From the NCBI GenBank assembly GCA_028045305.1, contig JAOFTV010000001.1, positions 62,001 to 126,000 of the forward strand: a DNA stretch of 64,000 nt, given 5' to 3'. A program made the translations under genes and the position numbers. The notes under the pieces are model-generated. The model was not told the origin of the DNA. It saw nothing but the letters and a program-made list of their open reading frames with translations, and searched no databases. Numbering within the stretch: the stretch's first letter is position 1; the number at the start of each line of letters is the position of its first letter. Below, piece after piece: positions 1 to 8,681 of the stretch. Source of the DNA: Opitutales bacterium (GTDB taxonomy: Bacteria > Verrucomicrobiota > Verrucomicrobiia > Opitutales > Seribacteraceae).

Positions 1-50
1 CAATCCAGAAAAAAACCAAAAAACAGGGTACATAATTTCTAGAAGTTTAA

Positions 51-545
51 TTATTCCTCATTTTTTTGATCAAGATAACTAACGACATCCGAAAAAACCT
101 TTCGATTTTTCTCATTCAGATTCATAAGGGCTTTGTGAGCTTTGTAAATGGTTTCGGACTTAGCATGCGATTGAGAAGAATTTGCAAGAGTTTCAAGCTG
201 TATTTCATCCCTGACTTCCTCTGAACTTACTTCCGCGATCTGATGAATACCCAAGTTGCAAACGGTTTCTAAATTTCTCCCGCGTAAATTGAGCAGGGAT
301 ATGCTTCCCCCATCCGCAGATTTTCGAATGCCTAAAGCCACGCCTACTAAAATCCCTAGAAAAGTGCTATCCATACTTGAGCAATTCTCAAAGTCGATGA
401 TGTATCTTTTCTGGCCTTTTTTATTTTGTTCTTCAAAAAACCTTCTGAGAGGTTCGCAATTCAAGTAAGAAGCTTTGTTAAGTACCTTAATAAAAGCCCG
501 ATCCGGAGTGACGTGAACTCGATAGCTAATGTCCACGGCAAGCAA
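51..545 (-). CDS. STAS-domain protein (anti-sigma factor antagonist-like)
   Basis: 164 residues. Residues about 8-105 look like a STAS domain, the fold of SpoIIAA-type anti-anti-sigma factors. The diagnostic stretch is DFENCSSMDST at residues 51-61, where S60 sits at the position phosphorylated in SpoIIAA (usual form MDSSG). The following LGILVGVALGIRKSADGGSI helix and strand also fit. The C-terminal 60 residues are polar and without a recognised domain. In the family such proteins switch partner anti-sigma kinases; no kinase or sigma factor is adjacent here, so the partner is unknown. It is transcribed alone, with the peroxiredoxin gene upstream on the same strand and a terminator between them. 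Confidence 0.8.
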   Translation of the reverse strand: MLAVDISYRVHVTPDRAFIKVLNKASYLNCEPLRRFFEEQNKKGQKRYIIDFENCSSMDSTFLGILVGVALGIRKSADGGSISLLNLRGRNLETVCNLGIHQIAEVSSEEVRDEIQLETLANSSQSHAKSETIYKAHKALMNLNEKNRKVFSDVVSYLDQKNEE

Positions 546-653
546 ATTTTAAAGTCTTAAAAATAGGCAGTTCACCAAATCTGCCTGGGCCGTGGATGAG
601 AGAAAGCAAATCAAAATGGGGGTCTTTCCTTTAGAAACTTTATTTAAATCAAT

Positions 654-691
654 GAAAATAAAAGCCCTTGTGATGAAAATCTAAAGGGCTT
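654..691 (-). terminator. Rho-independent terminator of the peroxiredoxin gene
   Basis: On the minus strand AAGCCCTT (684-691) pairs perfectly with AAGGGCTT (662-669) and is followed by TTATTTT. The left arm of the stem overlaps the last codons and stop of the peroxiredoxin gene, an economical arrangement. It separates that gene from the downstream STAS gene. Confidence 0.75.
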
Positions 692-1148
692 CTTTGATAA
701 GGGAAAAGTCTGGAAGTTGTTTTGGGTCATCGGAAGACCAAGCAAAAGATATTGTTCCTTCTTTGGAAATAACGAAAGCAGACCGTTTAGAGACTCCCTG
801 AAATCCAATGAAATCTTCATAGAGCACACCGTATTCCTCGGAAACTTTTTTGTTGAAGTCGCTGAGTAAGGGAAAATTTAAACCTTCTTTGATTGCCATA
901 GCCTCTTGAGCAAATGGACTATCTACACTAATTCCATAAACTTTTGCATTCAAGTCCTCAAAGGCTTTAAGGTCATCCCTCACCGAGCATGCCTCTGCCA
1001 TACATACGCTAGTAAATGCAAATGGGAAAAAGAGTAAGACTACACTGGAATCTCCAAGGTGGTCACTAAGCGTTATGTCTTTAAGACCGTCTTCTCCTTT
1101 GGTCTTAAGAGTGAAGTTAGGTGCGGTTGTGCCAATTTCTAGGGTCAT
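681..1148 (-). CDS. Peroxiredoxin (AhpC/TSA family)
   Basis: 155 residues from the chosen start. Thioredoxin-fold peroxidase that reduces hydroperoxides. The peroxidatic cysteine is C49 in FPFAFTSVCM, with a second cysteine C54 five residues later (CMAEAC), a possible resolving residue as in some AhpE-like or PrxQ-like enzymes. APNFTL near the N terminus and FPLLSDF in the middle are usual peroxiredoxin blocks. The frame is open 25 codons further upstream, but the ATG at 1148 is preceded by GAGGAT at the right distance and begins the conserved domain, so it is preferred. Reductant partner is not nearby. It diverges from tyrS. Confidence 0.88.
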   Translation of the reverse strand: MTLEIGTTAPNFTLKTKGEDGLKDITLSDHLGDSSVVLLFFPFAFTSVCMAEACSVRDDLKAFEDLNAKVYGISVDSPFAQEAMAIKEGLNFPLLSDFNKKVSEEYGVLYEDFIGFQGVSKRSAFVISKEGTISFAWSSDDPKQLPDFSLIKEAL

Positions 1149-1298
1149 GTTTGTATCCTCGTTAGGGTTGAAATGTGAGTATAAATTGGTAATGGCAGGA
1201 AGGTAACTTGCAAGCTGAATCATATTTCAAATGAACTTCTCCCAACTATTCTTCGCTCGTACATCGTAACGAGTTAATGTAAGGAAGAAATTTTAAAC

Positions 1299-2474
1299 AT
1301 GAATGCTAATAAGTTGTTGGAAAATGCAGAGGTTGTAATTGGGCAAGAAGAATTGCTCGAAAACCTTGGCAAGGATAGTAAATTAAGAATCAAGTTCGGG
1401 GTTGATCCTACTCGACCTGATCTAACTTTTGGTCACTTAGTGGTTTTTAATAAACTGCGGCAATTCCAGGATGCTGGGCATGAGGCCATTTTATTGATCG
1501 GTGATTATACTGCTCGAATCGGAGACCCCAGCGGGCGGTCAGAACTGCGCCCTGAATTAACTGAAGCCGAAGTTGAAGAAAATGCCTCTTCTTACTTGGA
1601 TCAAGCATTCAAAATACTAGATGAAAGTAAAACTGTGGTACGCAGAAACAGTGAATGGTTTGGAACCATGAGTTTTGCGGATGCCCTTACCCTTACCCGC
1701 AGCATGACTGTGGCCCGCATGCTTGAGCGGGATGATTTTGAAAAGCGGTTTAAATCTAACCAACCGATTTCCATGGTCGAGTTTATGTATCCCTTGATCC
1801 AAGGATATGACTCGATTGTATTGGAATCCGATGTTGAGTTGGGTGGGAGCGATCAATTGTTTAATATGCTTGTTGGAAGAAATTTACAGAAAGAAAAAGG
1901 GGTCATTCCACAAGCAGTGATAACCCTTCCTTTGTTGGTGGGTTTGGATGGGGCAAAAAAGATGTCGAAAAGTTACGATAATTACATCGCTTTTAATGAT
2001 TCATCTAAAGATATTTTTGGTAAAGTAATGTCCATTTCTGACGAGGTCATGCCTGATTATTATCGGCTTTTGTTACTCAAGAATGAATCCGAGTTAAAAT
2101 TACTTAAGCAAGCACATCCTATGGAGAGTAAGAAAAAGTTGGCACGCGAGTTAACCGCAGTTTTTTATGGGGATGAACAAGCTGATAAAGAATTGGCTGC
2201 GTTTGCTCAGGTTTTTTCTAATAGAGAAGATCCGGATGATATGCCCGAATTTTCAATTTCTCAAATTATGGCAGACGCTCCAACTCTGTTAAACCTGTTG
2301 GCAGAATCTGACCTCTTTGAATCCAAGGGAGAAATTCGTCGGTTGATTAAACAGGGAGCAGTGAAAATAGATGGAGAAAAAGTAGAAAGTCCGGACCTTG
2401 ACTTGGCAGGATTGCCCAGTAAGTCACTAATCCTCAAAGCGGGTAAGAAAATTTTTTTACGGATAATTCCCTAA
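1299..2474 (+). CDS. tyrS: Tyrosyl-tRNA synthetase
   Basis: 391 residues. Class I synthetase that charges tRNA-Tyr. Seen in sequence: Rossmann catalytic domain with GVDPTRPDL, the HIGH-like signature TFGH at 43-46 (first His replaced by Thr), GDYTARIGDPSGR at 68-80, GGSDQLFN around 182-189, KMSKS at 221-225, and a C-terminal S4 RNA-binding domain from about 325 (GEIRRLIKQGAVKIDGEKV). Length and the single S4 domain fit the TyrZ-like second bacterial subtype. AAGGAAG precedes the ATG. It converges with uvrA, with only 11 bp between stop codons and no obvious terminator. Confidence 0.95.
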   Translation: MNANKLLENAEVVIGQEELLENLGKDSKLRIKFGVDPTRPDLTFGHLVVFNKLRQFQDAGHEAILLIGDYTARIGDPSGRSELRPELTEAEVEENASSYLDQAFKILDESKTVVRRNSEWFGTMSFADALTLTRSMTVARMLERDDFEKRFKSNQPISMVEFMYPLIQGYDSIVLESDVELGGSDQLFNMLVGRNLQKEKGVIPQAVITLPLLVGLDGAKKMSKSYDNYIAFNDSSKDIFGKVMSISDEVMPDYYRLLLLKNESELKLLKQAHPMESKKKLARELTAVFYGDEQADKELAAFAQVFSNREDPDDMPEFSISQIMADAPTLLNLLAESDLFESKGEIRRLIKQGAVKIDGEKVESPDLDLAGLPSKSLILKAGKKIFLRIIP

Positions 2475-2485
2475 AATTTTATTCT

Positions 2486-5400
2486 TTAACTTTTATTTAC
2501 CACTCTCTTCAAAAACGAAGCTGTTGGGCTTGAATTTTTATTTAAAAGCGAACTAACTGTTCCTTGGTGTAAAAGTTTTCCTCCCTCCTCCCCTCCAGTC
2601 GGGCCCAACTCTATCAGAAAGTCCGCCTCTGCAATTAGGTCAACATCGTGTTCGATGACTACAACGGTGTGCCCTTCGTCGACCAATCGATGAAAGAGTA
2701 GAATTAGCTTTTCGCAATCTTTTGGATGAAGGCCAATGGTCGGTTCCTCGAGGACATAAAGGTTTTTTTTGCTTTTTCCCAGCCTTCTGGCTTTAAGCTC
2801 GATTCCAGAAGAAAGTTCAGAAGAAAGTTTGAGCCTTTGTGCTTCTCCTCCTGAAAGAGTTGGTGAGGTTTGCCCTAGTCGTAAGTAGCCCAGTCCAGTT
2901 TCCGTCATTAGTGAAAAAGTTTCCTTCAGTAATTCATCGAAGGAAAAGAAGTTTGCTGCCTCTTCAAAAGTAAGTTCTAGGATTTCCGCAATATTTTTTC
3001 CTCGCCACTTTAAATCCAGTATTTCGTCTTTGTACCGCTTGCCTTTGCATTCTTCACAATCAACATAGGAGTCAGGCAGGAAATTCATTTCCAACTTAAT
3101 TTTTCCTGCCCCTTTGCAAATTTCACACCTCCCTCCCTTTACATTAAAAGAAAAGTCACTTGGAGAGAAGCCGCGGGCCTGGGCTTCAGGTAATGTGGCA
3201 ATCAAATCCCGTATTCGGGTCCATACTCCTAAATAGGTAACTGGTGTGGAGCGGGATGTTTTGCCTATTGGGTTTTGGCTAACTTCAATTGCTTTGGAGA
3301 AAATGTTCCCATTCTTAATTTCATATTCATCGTTCTTTAAAGATTCGACGCGTTGGCGAATGCACTCCTTGACTCCCTGAAAGAGAGGGCCCCGGATAAG
3401 ACTTGATTTACCAGCACCCGATACCCCGCAGCAAACGATCAGTCGCCCAATAGGCAGCCGTAAATTCAAGTTTCGTAGGTTTCTGAACTTTACATTTTTA
3501 AGCTCGAGGTAAGCCTTTCTAGAAGCCTTTTTGAATGTTGGCAAAGCACGCCATTCGCCTCTTATTGGATGGGCAATTCCAGAGGACATGTAATCGCCAG
3601 TGCTGGACCGAGCATTCTCCGCAACTTTAAGGGGTCGTCCAATTTCGACAACTTGACCGCCTGCCTCTCCGGCAAGTGGACCAATTTCGATGACACAGTC
3701 TGCCTGCATAATTGTTTCGATGTCGTGTTCAACCACAAGCAACGAATTTCCCTTAGCTTGGAGTTTTCTCAGAGAATCGATCAATTTTTGATTATCTGAG
3801 GGATGAAGGCCAATCGATGGTTCATCCAAAACATAAAGAACGCCAGAAAGGTTGGAGCCTAGTTGACTGGCTAGACGAATCCTCTGAGATTCTCCTCCCG
3901 AAAGAGAAGAAGTTTCACGGTTGAGTGATAAATAGTCCAAGCCTACATTTCCCATAAATTTTAAGCGCTCAATTACTTCGGGGGCTATTGCATTAATTAT
4001 GGGTATTTGTTCCTTTTTGACTTTGAGAGTCTTCAAAAATAGGGAAATTTCCTTGGGCGTAAGACTAAGCAATTGCGGTAAGGATAAGGACAGCTTACTT
4101 TTTTTTGATCGTAAAAATACATTTCGCCCAATTGGGCCAAGGCGTTCTCCATTGCATGATGGACAAGTTTGACCGTTTGCTAATTTCCACCAATCTCCAC
4201 TTGCGGGAAGCTCGTCCTTCATCCAGTCGTATATTCTTCCGTAGCCACGACATGAAGGGCACCAACCACGCGGAGAATTCCAAGAGAGTAAGGAAGGTTC
4301 CAGGTCAGGGTATGCCTCGCCTGTCGAGGGATCAGACTTTCGGGTGGAGAACCATGAGGTTTCACCATTGGGAAGGAGGAGTAGGCATCGCCCTTTGCCT
4401 ATTTTTAAGGCATAATTGATGGAAGTATTTAACACAGGTCTGGTGGGAGGCTTAGCCCAATGATTCATTACCACTTCGATGTCGTGCAACTTATACCTGT
4501 CAAGACCTTCAAAAGAATCAGTGGGTAAGATTTCACCGTCGCAACGAACTTCAGTGAAACCCTGCTCTCTTGCCCAATTGACTAAGGGCTTGTGATGTCC
4601 TTTGCGGTTTACAACGAGTGGCGCGAGCAAGCGAACTCCCTGATTGCTCTCAACGCGTTTTACCAGAACCCGAGCAATTTCTTGTGGCGTTGAAGATACC
4701 AGAGGTTTTCCACTTTGTGGACTGCATTGTTCTCCAAGGCGTGCATAAAGAAGCCGTAAGTATTGAGCGACTTCTGTAATGGAGCCAACAGTAGATTTTT
4801 TGGAACCTCGAGTAACCCGCTGCTCGATGGCTACTGTTGGAGATATACCCTTAATTTGATCCACCTTTGGTCTTCCAATTTGTTCGACAAATTGTCGGGC
4901 GTAAGACGACATCGATTCGAGAAACCGACGTTGTCCTTCCGCAAAAATCACCTCAAAAGCAAGGGATGATTTTCCTGATCCTGAAGGCCCGGTGATCACC
5001 ACAAACTGGTTAGATGGAATTCTAAGATTTACATCTTTAAGGTTGTTTTCCCGGGCTCCAAGAATCTCCAAGTCTTTTTTTCTGCCGTAATTCCTCTGAT
5101 TTAATTTTTTTGAACTTACCTTTTTTCTATTTCTTTCCGTTTTTATTGGTCTGCGATGGAGGAGGCGACTAGTTGCTGTATTTAAAGAACGGAATGAATG
5201 GGGAGAGCCTTCTGCTATGACTTTCCCTCCCAGTTTTCCCGCCCCTGGCCCAAGTTCGATAATCCAGTCGGATTGGCGGAGGACGGAGGGATGATGTTCG
5301 ATGACAAACAATGAGTTTCCACTCGCCACTGTTTTCCTAAGACAGTCAACGAGCCGTTGGACATCAGAAAGATGTAGTCCGGTAGTCGGTTCATCAATCA

Positions 5401-7909
5401 ATAGGATGGCGGATTCAGATTTTTTATCAAGTGGGCTCATGTACTTGGCGAGCTTCAATCTTTGTGACTCGCCTCCCGATAGTGTGCCAAGAGGTTGACC
5501 CATTTTAAGATATCCCAACCCGAGTTCACGGAGGAGGCTAAGTTTTTTGTGGGTCTTTGGAAAATGGCCAAATTTCAGTAATGCATCCCCAATTGTAAGG
5601 TCCAGGGTTTCAGCCACATTTAATCCATCCAGTTTAATTTCCAAGAGATCATCCTTAAAGCGTTTACCCTGACACAAGGGACAGGGAATCGAAAGATCGG
5701 GCAAGAATTGCATCTCCACACTCTCATAACCTAAACCCAGGCATGAATCGCATCTTCCTTGTCCCGAGTTAAAAGAAAAGTCAGATGCAGAAAACCCAGC
5801 CATTTTTGCCTGCTCTGTTCGACCGAAGGCTTCTTTGATAGGACCCCAAGCATCTGAGTATAGTGCGGGATTTGATCGGGAGGAACGAGCAACAGTTCCT
5901 TGGTCAATCATAACGACTTCAGAAAAAACCAAATCACTTGTAACCCATCCATTTGGAGAGCCTTGGCTAAGTTCTTGGTAAATGAGGTCATGAACTAGAG
6001 TGGATTTGCCAGAACCTGATAAACCAGCAATTGAAGTAAAATTACCAAGGGGCAAATTAGCATTGAAATTCTTTAGGTTGTGTAAGTTTGCATTCCTTAT
6101 TTTAAGGAATTGTTTGGTTTTTCCACCCCTCTTAGATGAATTTTGCAAGCATTCGATTGATTTGCCTGCAAGCCATTTTCCAGTGACAGATTTGGCTGAG
6201 CGCAAAATTTGAGGAACTGTACCTTCAAAAGTAACATGACCCCCTGTCGTTCCAGGCTGAGGTCCAATTTCGATTACACGGTCGGCTGCACGAATTACTT
6301 GATCATCGTGTTCGACAACACAGACACAATTTCCACTTTCTGCCAAGTTGCGAAGAATACCGATCAAACGACCGACATCTTGATGGTGCAATCCGATGGT
6401 TGGCTCGTCTAGTGCAAAAAGCGTATCCGTTAAACCGGCTCCTAGGCATGCGGTTAAGTTAATTCTTTGCGTCTCTCCACCGCTTAGGCTTCTTGAAGTG
6501 CGGTCCAAGCTTAAATAGTCGAGTCCAACATCTCGTAAATATCCAAGCCTTGTACAAATAGCCTCAAGGGGCAAATCGGTCTTTGGATCATGGCTGAGCG
6601 GCTGTGCTTCCATTAATGAGAGGAGTTCACAAACTGGCAGGGAGTATAATTCTGGAAGCGAGAAACCATTCCATTTCCAAAGTTGTGGCTCTCTTTGAAA
6701 TCTTGTGCCTGCACATTCTGGACAGTTAAAGTATCCTCGATATTTGGAAAGAAATACCCGAACATGCATCTTGTAGGTTTTCTTTTCCAGCCATTTAAAA
6801 AAGGAATTTATTCCGTACCATCGATCGTCTCCCTCTTCATGTAGGGGGTCGCCTTTCCAAATAAAATCCCTGCTGACTTCGGAGAGATCTTTCCAGGCCA
6901 CATGGGGATCAATATGAAAATCATGGCATGCAATCATAAGGTCCTCAAGGCAGTGGCCATATACTTTACCTTGAAATGGTTTAAGAGCTCCGTTGCTTAG
7001 GGAAAGGCTTTCATTTGGAATGACTAAGCTTGGATTGATTTCAATTACTCTGCCAAAGCCTTTGCATTTTGGGCAAGCACCCGCGGCTGAATTAAAAGAA
7101 AATGAGCCTTGTTTTAGCTCGGCATAACTTTTACCTGAAGTTCGAGAACGCAGGCCTGTGTGAAATGAGAATAAGACCTTTCCTTTTAGGGACCTAGCTT
7201 CTGCTTTCCCTTTTCCGTTTGAAAGTGCAAGAGATATGCCATCAGTTAAACGATTTTTGTTACCTGAATTTAGCTTAATTCGATCAACGACGACAAAAGC
7301 AGAAGTTTCGTCCCACTTTTCTTCGCGAAGGAGATCCTCGATGCGCCTATATTCCTTTCCTGCTAATATGCGGGCATGTCCCGCAGAAATTAAAAACTGC
7401 AGAAAATCTGTTGTCGATAAACTGCCACGCTCTATGCAGAAACCTATGACGGCATGCTGGTTTTTGAACTGCTTGACACATTCTTTGGATTGAGCAGAAG
7501 GAGATTCAATTTTAATAATTTCCCCTTTGTTATCGGGGTCATGCAGATTTGCGACCTGTGGAAACCAAACTTTAAAATAGTCACAGAGTTCAGTCATCGT
7601 ACCAACAGTGGATCTTGAATTCCTAACAGTATTCTTCTGTTCAACCGCGATTGATGGTCGGGCGTTTGCCATAGAATCAATTTGAGGACGAGGTAAAGAT
7701 TCCATGAATTGTCTAACATATGGACTGAAGGTTTCCACATATCGCCGTTGACCCTCTGCGTGCAGAACATCGAAAAGTAAAGTTGATTTACCCGTTCCAC
7801 TTAGGCCAGTAATGACTGTGAGTTGCCCGGGAAAAAGATCCAAATTTATGCCTTTTAAATTATTCTCTTGAGCACCTCGAAGTTGGATGGGCAGCGTTTG
7901 TTTAGACAT
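2486..7909 (-). CDS. uvrA: Tandem double-length excinuclease ABC subunit A
   Basis: 1807 residues, about twice normal UvrA (about 940). It is two UvrA proteins head to tail, the second beginning near residue 940. Four ABC ATPase modules are visible: Walker A GLSGTGKS (35-42), GLSGSGKS, GPSGSGKS, GVSGAGKS; signatures SLSGGETQR, TLSGGESQR, SLSGGESQR, TLSGGEAQR. UvrB-binding and insertion regions follow each odd Walker A. C-terminal-half zinc fingers are intact in both copies (CDSC...CPLC and CEIC...CEEC). UvrA dimers recognise bulky DNA lesions and load UvrB, so this gene encodes a covalent dimer, as in chlamydiae. Oddities: in both odd modules the first CxxC of the usual second zinc finger is missing, and the last Walker B reads LYVLEEP instead of LDEP. 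Confidence 0.95.
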   Translation of the reverse strand: MSKQTLPIQLRGAQENNLKGINLDLFPGQLTVITGLSGTGKSTLLFDVLHAEGQRRYVETFSPYVRQFMESLPRPQIDSMANARPSIAVEQKNTVRNSRSTVGTMTELCDYFKVWFPQVANLHDPDNKGEIIKIESPSAQSKECVKQFKNQHAVIGFCIERGSLSTTDFLQFLISAGHARILAGKEYRRIEDLLREEKWDETSAFVVVDRIKLNSGNKNRLTDGISLALSNGKGKAEARSLKGKVLFSFHTGLRSRTSGKSYAELKQGSFSFNSAAGACPKCKGFGRVIEINPSLVIPNESLSLSNGALKPFQGKVYGHCLEDLMIACHDFHIDPHVAWKDLSEVSRDFIWKGDPLHEEGDDRWYGINSFFKWLEKKTYKMHVRVFLSKYRGYFNCPECAGTRFQREPQLWKWNGFSLPELYSLPVCELLSLMEAQPLSHDPKTDLPLEAICTRLGYLRDVGLDYLSLDRTSRSLSGGETQRINLTACLGAGLTDTLFALDEPTIGLHHQDVGRLIGILRNLAESGNCVCVVEHDDQVIRAADRVIEIGPQPGTTGGHVTFEGTVPQILRSAKSVTGKWLAGKSIECLQNSSKRGGKTKQFLKIRNANLHNLKNFNANLPLGNFTSIAGLSGSGKSTLVHDLIYQELSQGSPNGWVTSDLVFSEVVMIDQGTVARSSRSNPALYSDAWGPIKEAFGRTEQAKMAGFSASDFSFNSGQGRCDSCLGLGYESVEMQFLPDLSIPCPLCQGKRFKDDLLEIKLDGLNVAETLDLTIGDALLKFGHFPKTHKKLSLLRELGLGYLKMGQPLGTLSGGESQRLKLAKYMSPLDKKSESAILLIDEPTTGLHLSDVQRLVDCLRKTVASGNSLFVIEHHPSVLRQSDWIIELGPGAGKLGGKVIAEGSPHSFRSLNTATSRLLHRRPIKTERNRKKVSSKKLNQRNYGRKKDLEILGARENNLKDVNLRIPSNQFVVITGPSGSGKSSLAFEVIFAEGQRRFLESMSSYARQFVEQIGRPKVDQIKGISPTVAIEQRVTRGSKKSTVGSITEVAQYLRLLYARLGEQCSPQSGKPLVSSTPQEIARVLVKRVESNQGVRLLAPLVVNRKGHHKPLVNWAREQGFTEVRCDGEILPTDSFEGLDRYKLHDIEVVMNHWAKPPTRPVLNTSINYALKIGKGRCLLLLPNGETSWFSTRKSDPSTGEAYPDLEPSLLSWNSPRGWCPSCRGYGRIYDWMKDELPASGDWWKLANGQTCPSCNGERLGPIGRNVFLRSKKSKLSLSLPQLLSLTPKEISLFLKTLKVKKEQIPIINAIAPEVIERLKFMGNVGLDYLSLNRETSSLSGGESQRIRLASQLGSNLSGVLYVLDEPSIGLHPSDNQKLIDSLRKLQAKGNSLLVVEHDIETIMQADCVIEIGPLAGEAGGQVVEIGRPLKVAENARSSTGDYMSSGIAHPIRGEWRALPTFKKASRKAYLELKNVKFRNLRNLNLRLPIGRLIVCCGVSGAGKSSLIRGPLFQGVKECIRQRVESLKNDEYEIKNGNIFSKAIEVSQNPIGKTSRSTPVTYLGVWTRIRDLIATLPEAQARGFSPSDFSFNVKGGRCEICKGAGKIKLEMNFLPDSYVDCEECKGKRYKDEILDLKWRGKNIAEILELTFEEAANFFSFDELLKETFSLMTETGLGYLRLGQTSPTLSGGEAQRLKLSSELSSGIELKARRLGKSKKNLYVLEEPTIGLHPKDCEKLILLFHRLVDEGHTVVVIEHDVDLIAEADFLIELGPTGGEEGGKLLHQGTVSSLLNKNSSPTASFLKRVVNKS

Positions 7910-7958
7910 CCGTTATTCCTAGGGGAATTAGGGAAACGCACAAGACGCGATTTGAAAA

Positions 7959-8035
<77 letters not shown>

Positions 8036-8111
8036 GAACTGTCACATCGTGTTCAAAACTTTCATTTTCGCAAGACGAATCTGAGAAAGTAACTTTGATA
8101 ACTCTAGGAGT

Positions 8112-8139
8112 TTGACATTATCTGCTCATACTTTACTTT
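8112..8139 (+). promoter_or_regulatory. Candidate promoter of rpmH-rnpA-yidC
   Basis: A perfect TTGACA (8112-8117) lies 16 bp from TACTTT (8134-8139), about a dozen bases before the rpmH start. The -10 match is weak, so this is only a candidate. Confidence 0.35.
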
Positions 8140-8151
8140 TTGACCTTTGTC

Positions 8152-8307
8152 ATGAAACCTACCTATAACCCATCTAAACTACGCAGAGCTAGAAAGTTTG
8201 GCTTTCGTAAGCGCAATCAAACAAGTGCCGGACGCAAGGTGCTTCAAAATCGTCGTCGCAAGGGCAGAGCTAAATTGACCGCTTCTGTCCTTCCTCGGTT
8301 TCGCTAA
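8152..8307 (+). CDS. rpmH: 50S ribosomal protein L34
   Basis: 51 residues, translated directly from the sequence. It begins [18 protein letters not shown] and contains the family hallmark [16 protein letters not shown] followed by a short tail ending LPRFR. L34 is a small basic protein of the large ribosomal subunit, normally 44-50 residues. It is the first gene of the conserved rpmH-rnpA-yidC cluster, which in many bacteria lies next to the replication origin; no dnaA is visible here. Confidence 0.95.
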   Translation: MKPTYNPSKLRRARKFGFRKRNQTSAGRKVLQNRRRKGRAKLTASVLPRFR

Positions 8308-8333
8308 CCATTCCGCGTCCCTCTTCAATCTGC

Positions 8334-8681
8334 GTGAGCTTAGGCCTTTCACGCGAAGAAAGGTTAATGAAAACCTACCAATTTCTGCAGATCAAAGCAC
8401 AGGGCCTTTCTATTAGAGCAAAGCCATTCTGGATTCAAGCTCGCTTAGAATTGGAGGGGCCATGCAAACTTGGGATAATCGCAACCAAGAGATTGGGGAA
8501 TGCGGCTGCTAGAAATCGAGCTAAGAGATTAATTCGTGAGTTGTTCCGTAGAAACAAACATAAATTACCTCGAGCCCTTGGAATGGTAGTATTACCAAGA
8601 CGATCAATTTTAAAAACACCTTTTCACGAGCTTGAAACTTTATTCATTGATGCTTTGTTTAAAGCGTCCAATCGACTATGA
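8334..8681 (+). CDS. rnpA: Ribonuclease P protein component
   Basis: 115 residues. Protein cofactor of RNase P, which trims the 5' leader of pre-tRNAs. The conserved block LGIIATKRLGNAAARNRAKR carries the basic RNR-type motif, followed by LIRELFRRNK. The GTG start at 8334 is chosen because SREERLMKTYQF matches the family N terminus (S.eeRL.k...F); an ATG 33 bp later would cut this off. The stop overlaps the yidC start by 4 bp (ATGA), indicating translational coupling. Confidence 0.9.
   Translation: MSLGLSREERLMKTYQFLQIKAQGLSIRAKPFWIQARLELEGPCKLGIIATKRLGNAAARNRAKRLIRELFRRNKHKLPRALGMVVLPRRSILKTPFHELETLFIDALFKASNRL

Noticed and set aside
8041-8151. Replication origin next to rpmH
   Set aside because: The rpmH-rnpA-yidC cluster is often near oriC, but no dnaA gene and no group of DnaA boxes is visible here.
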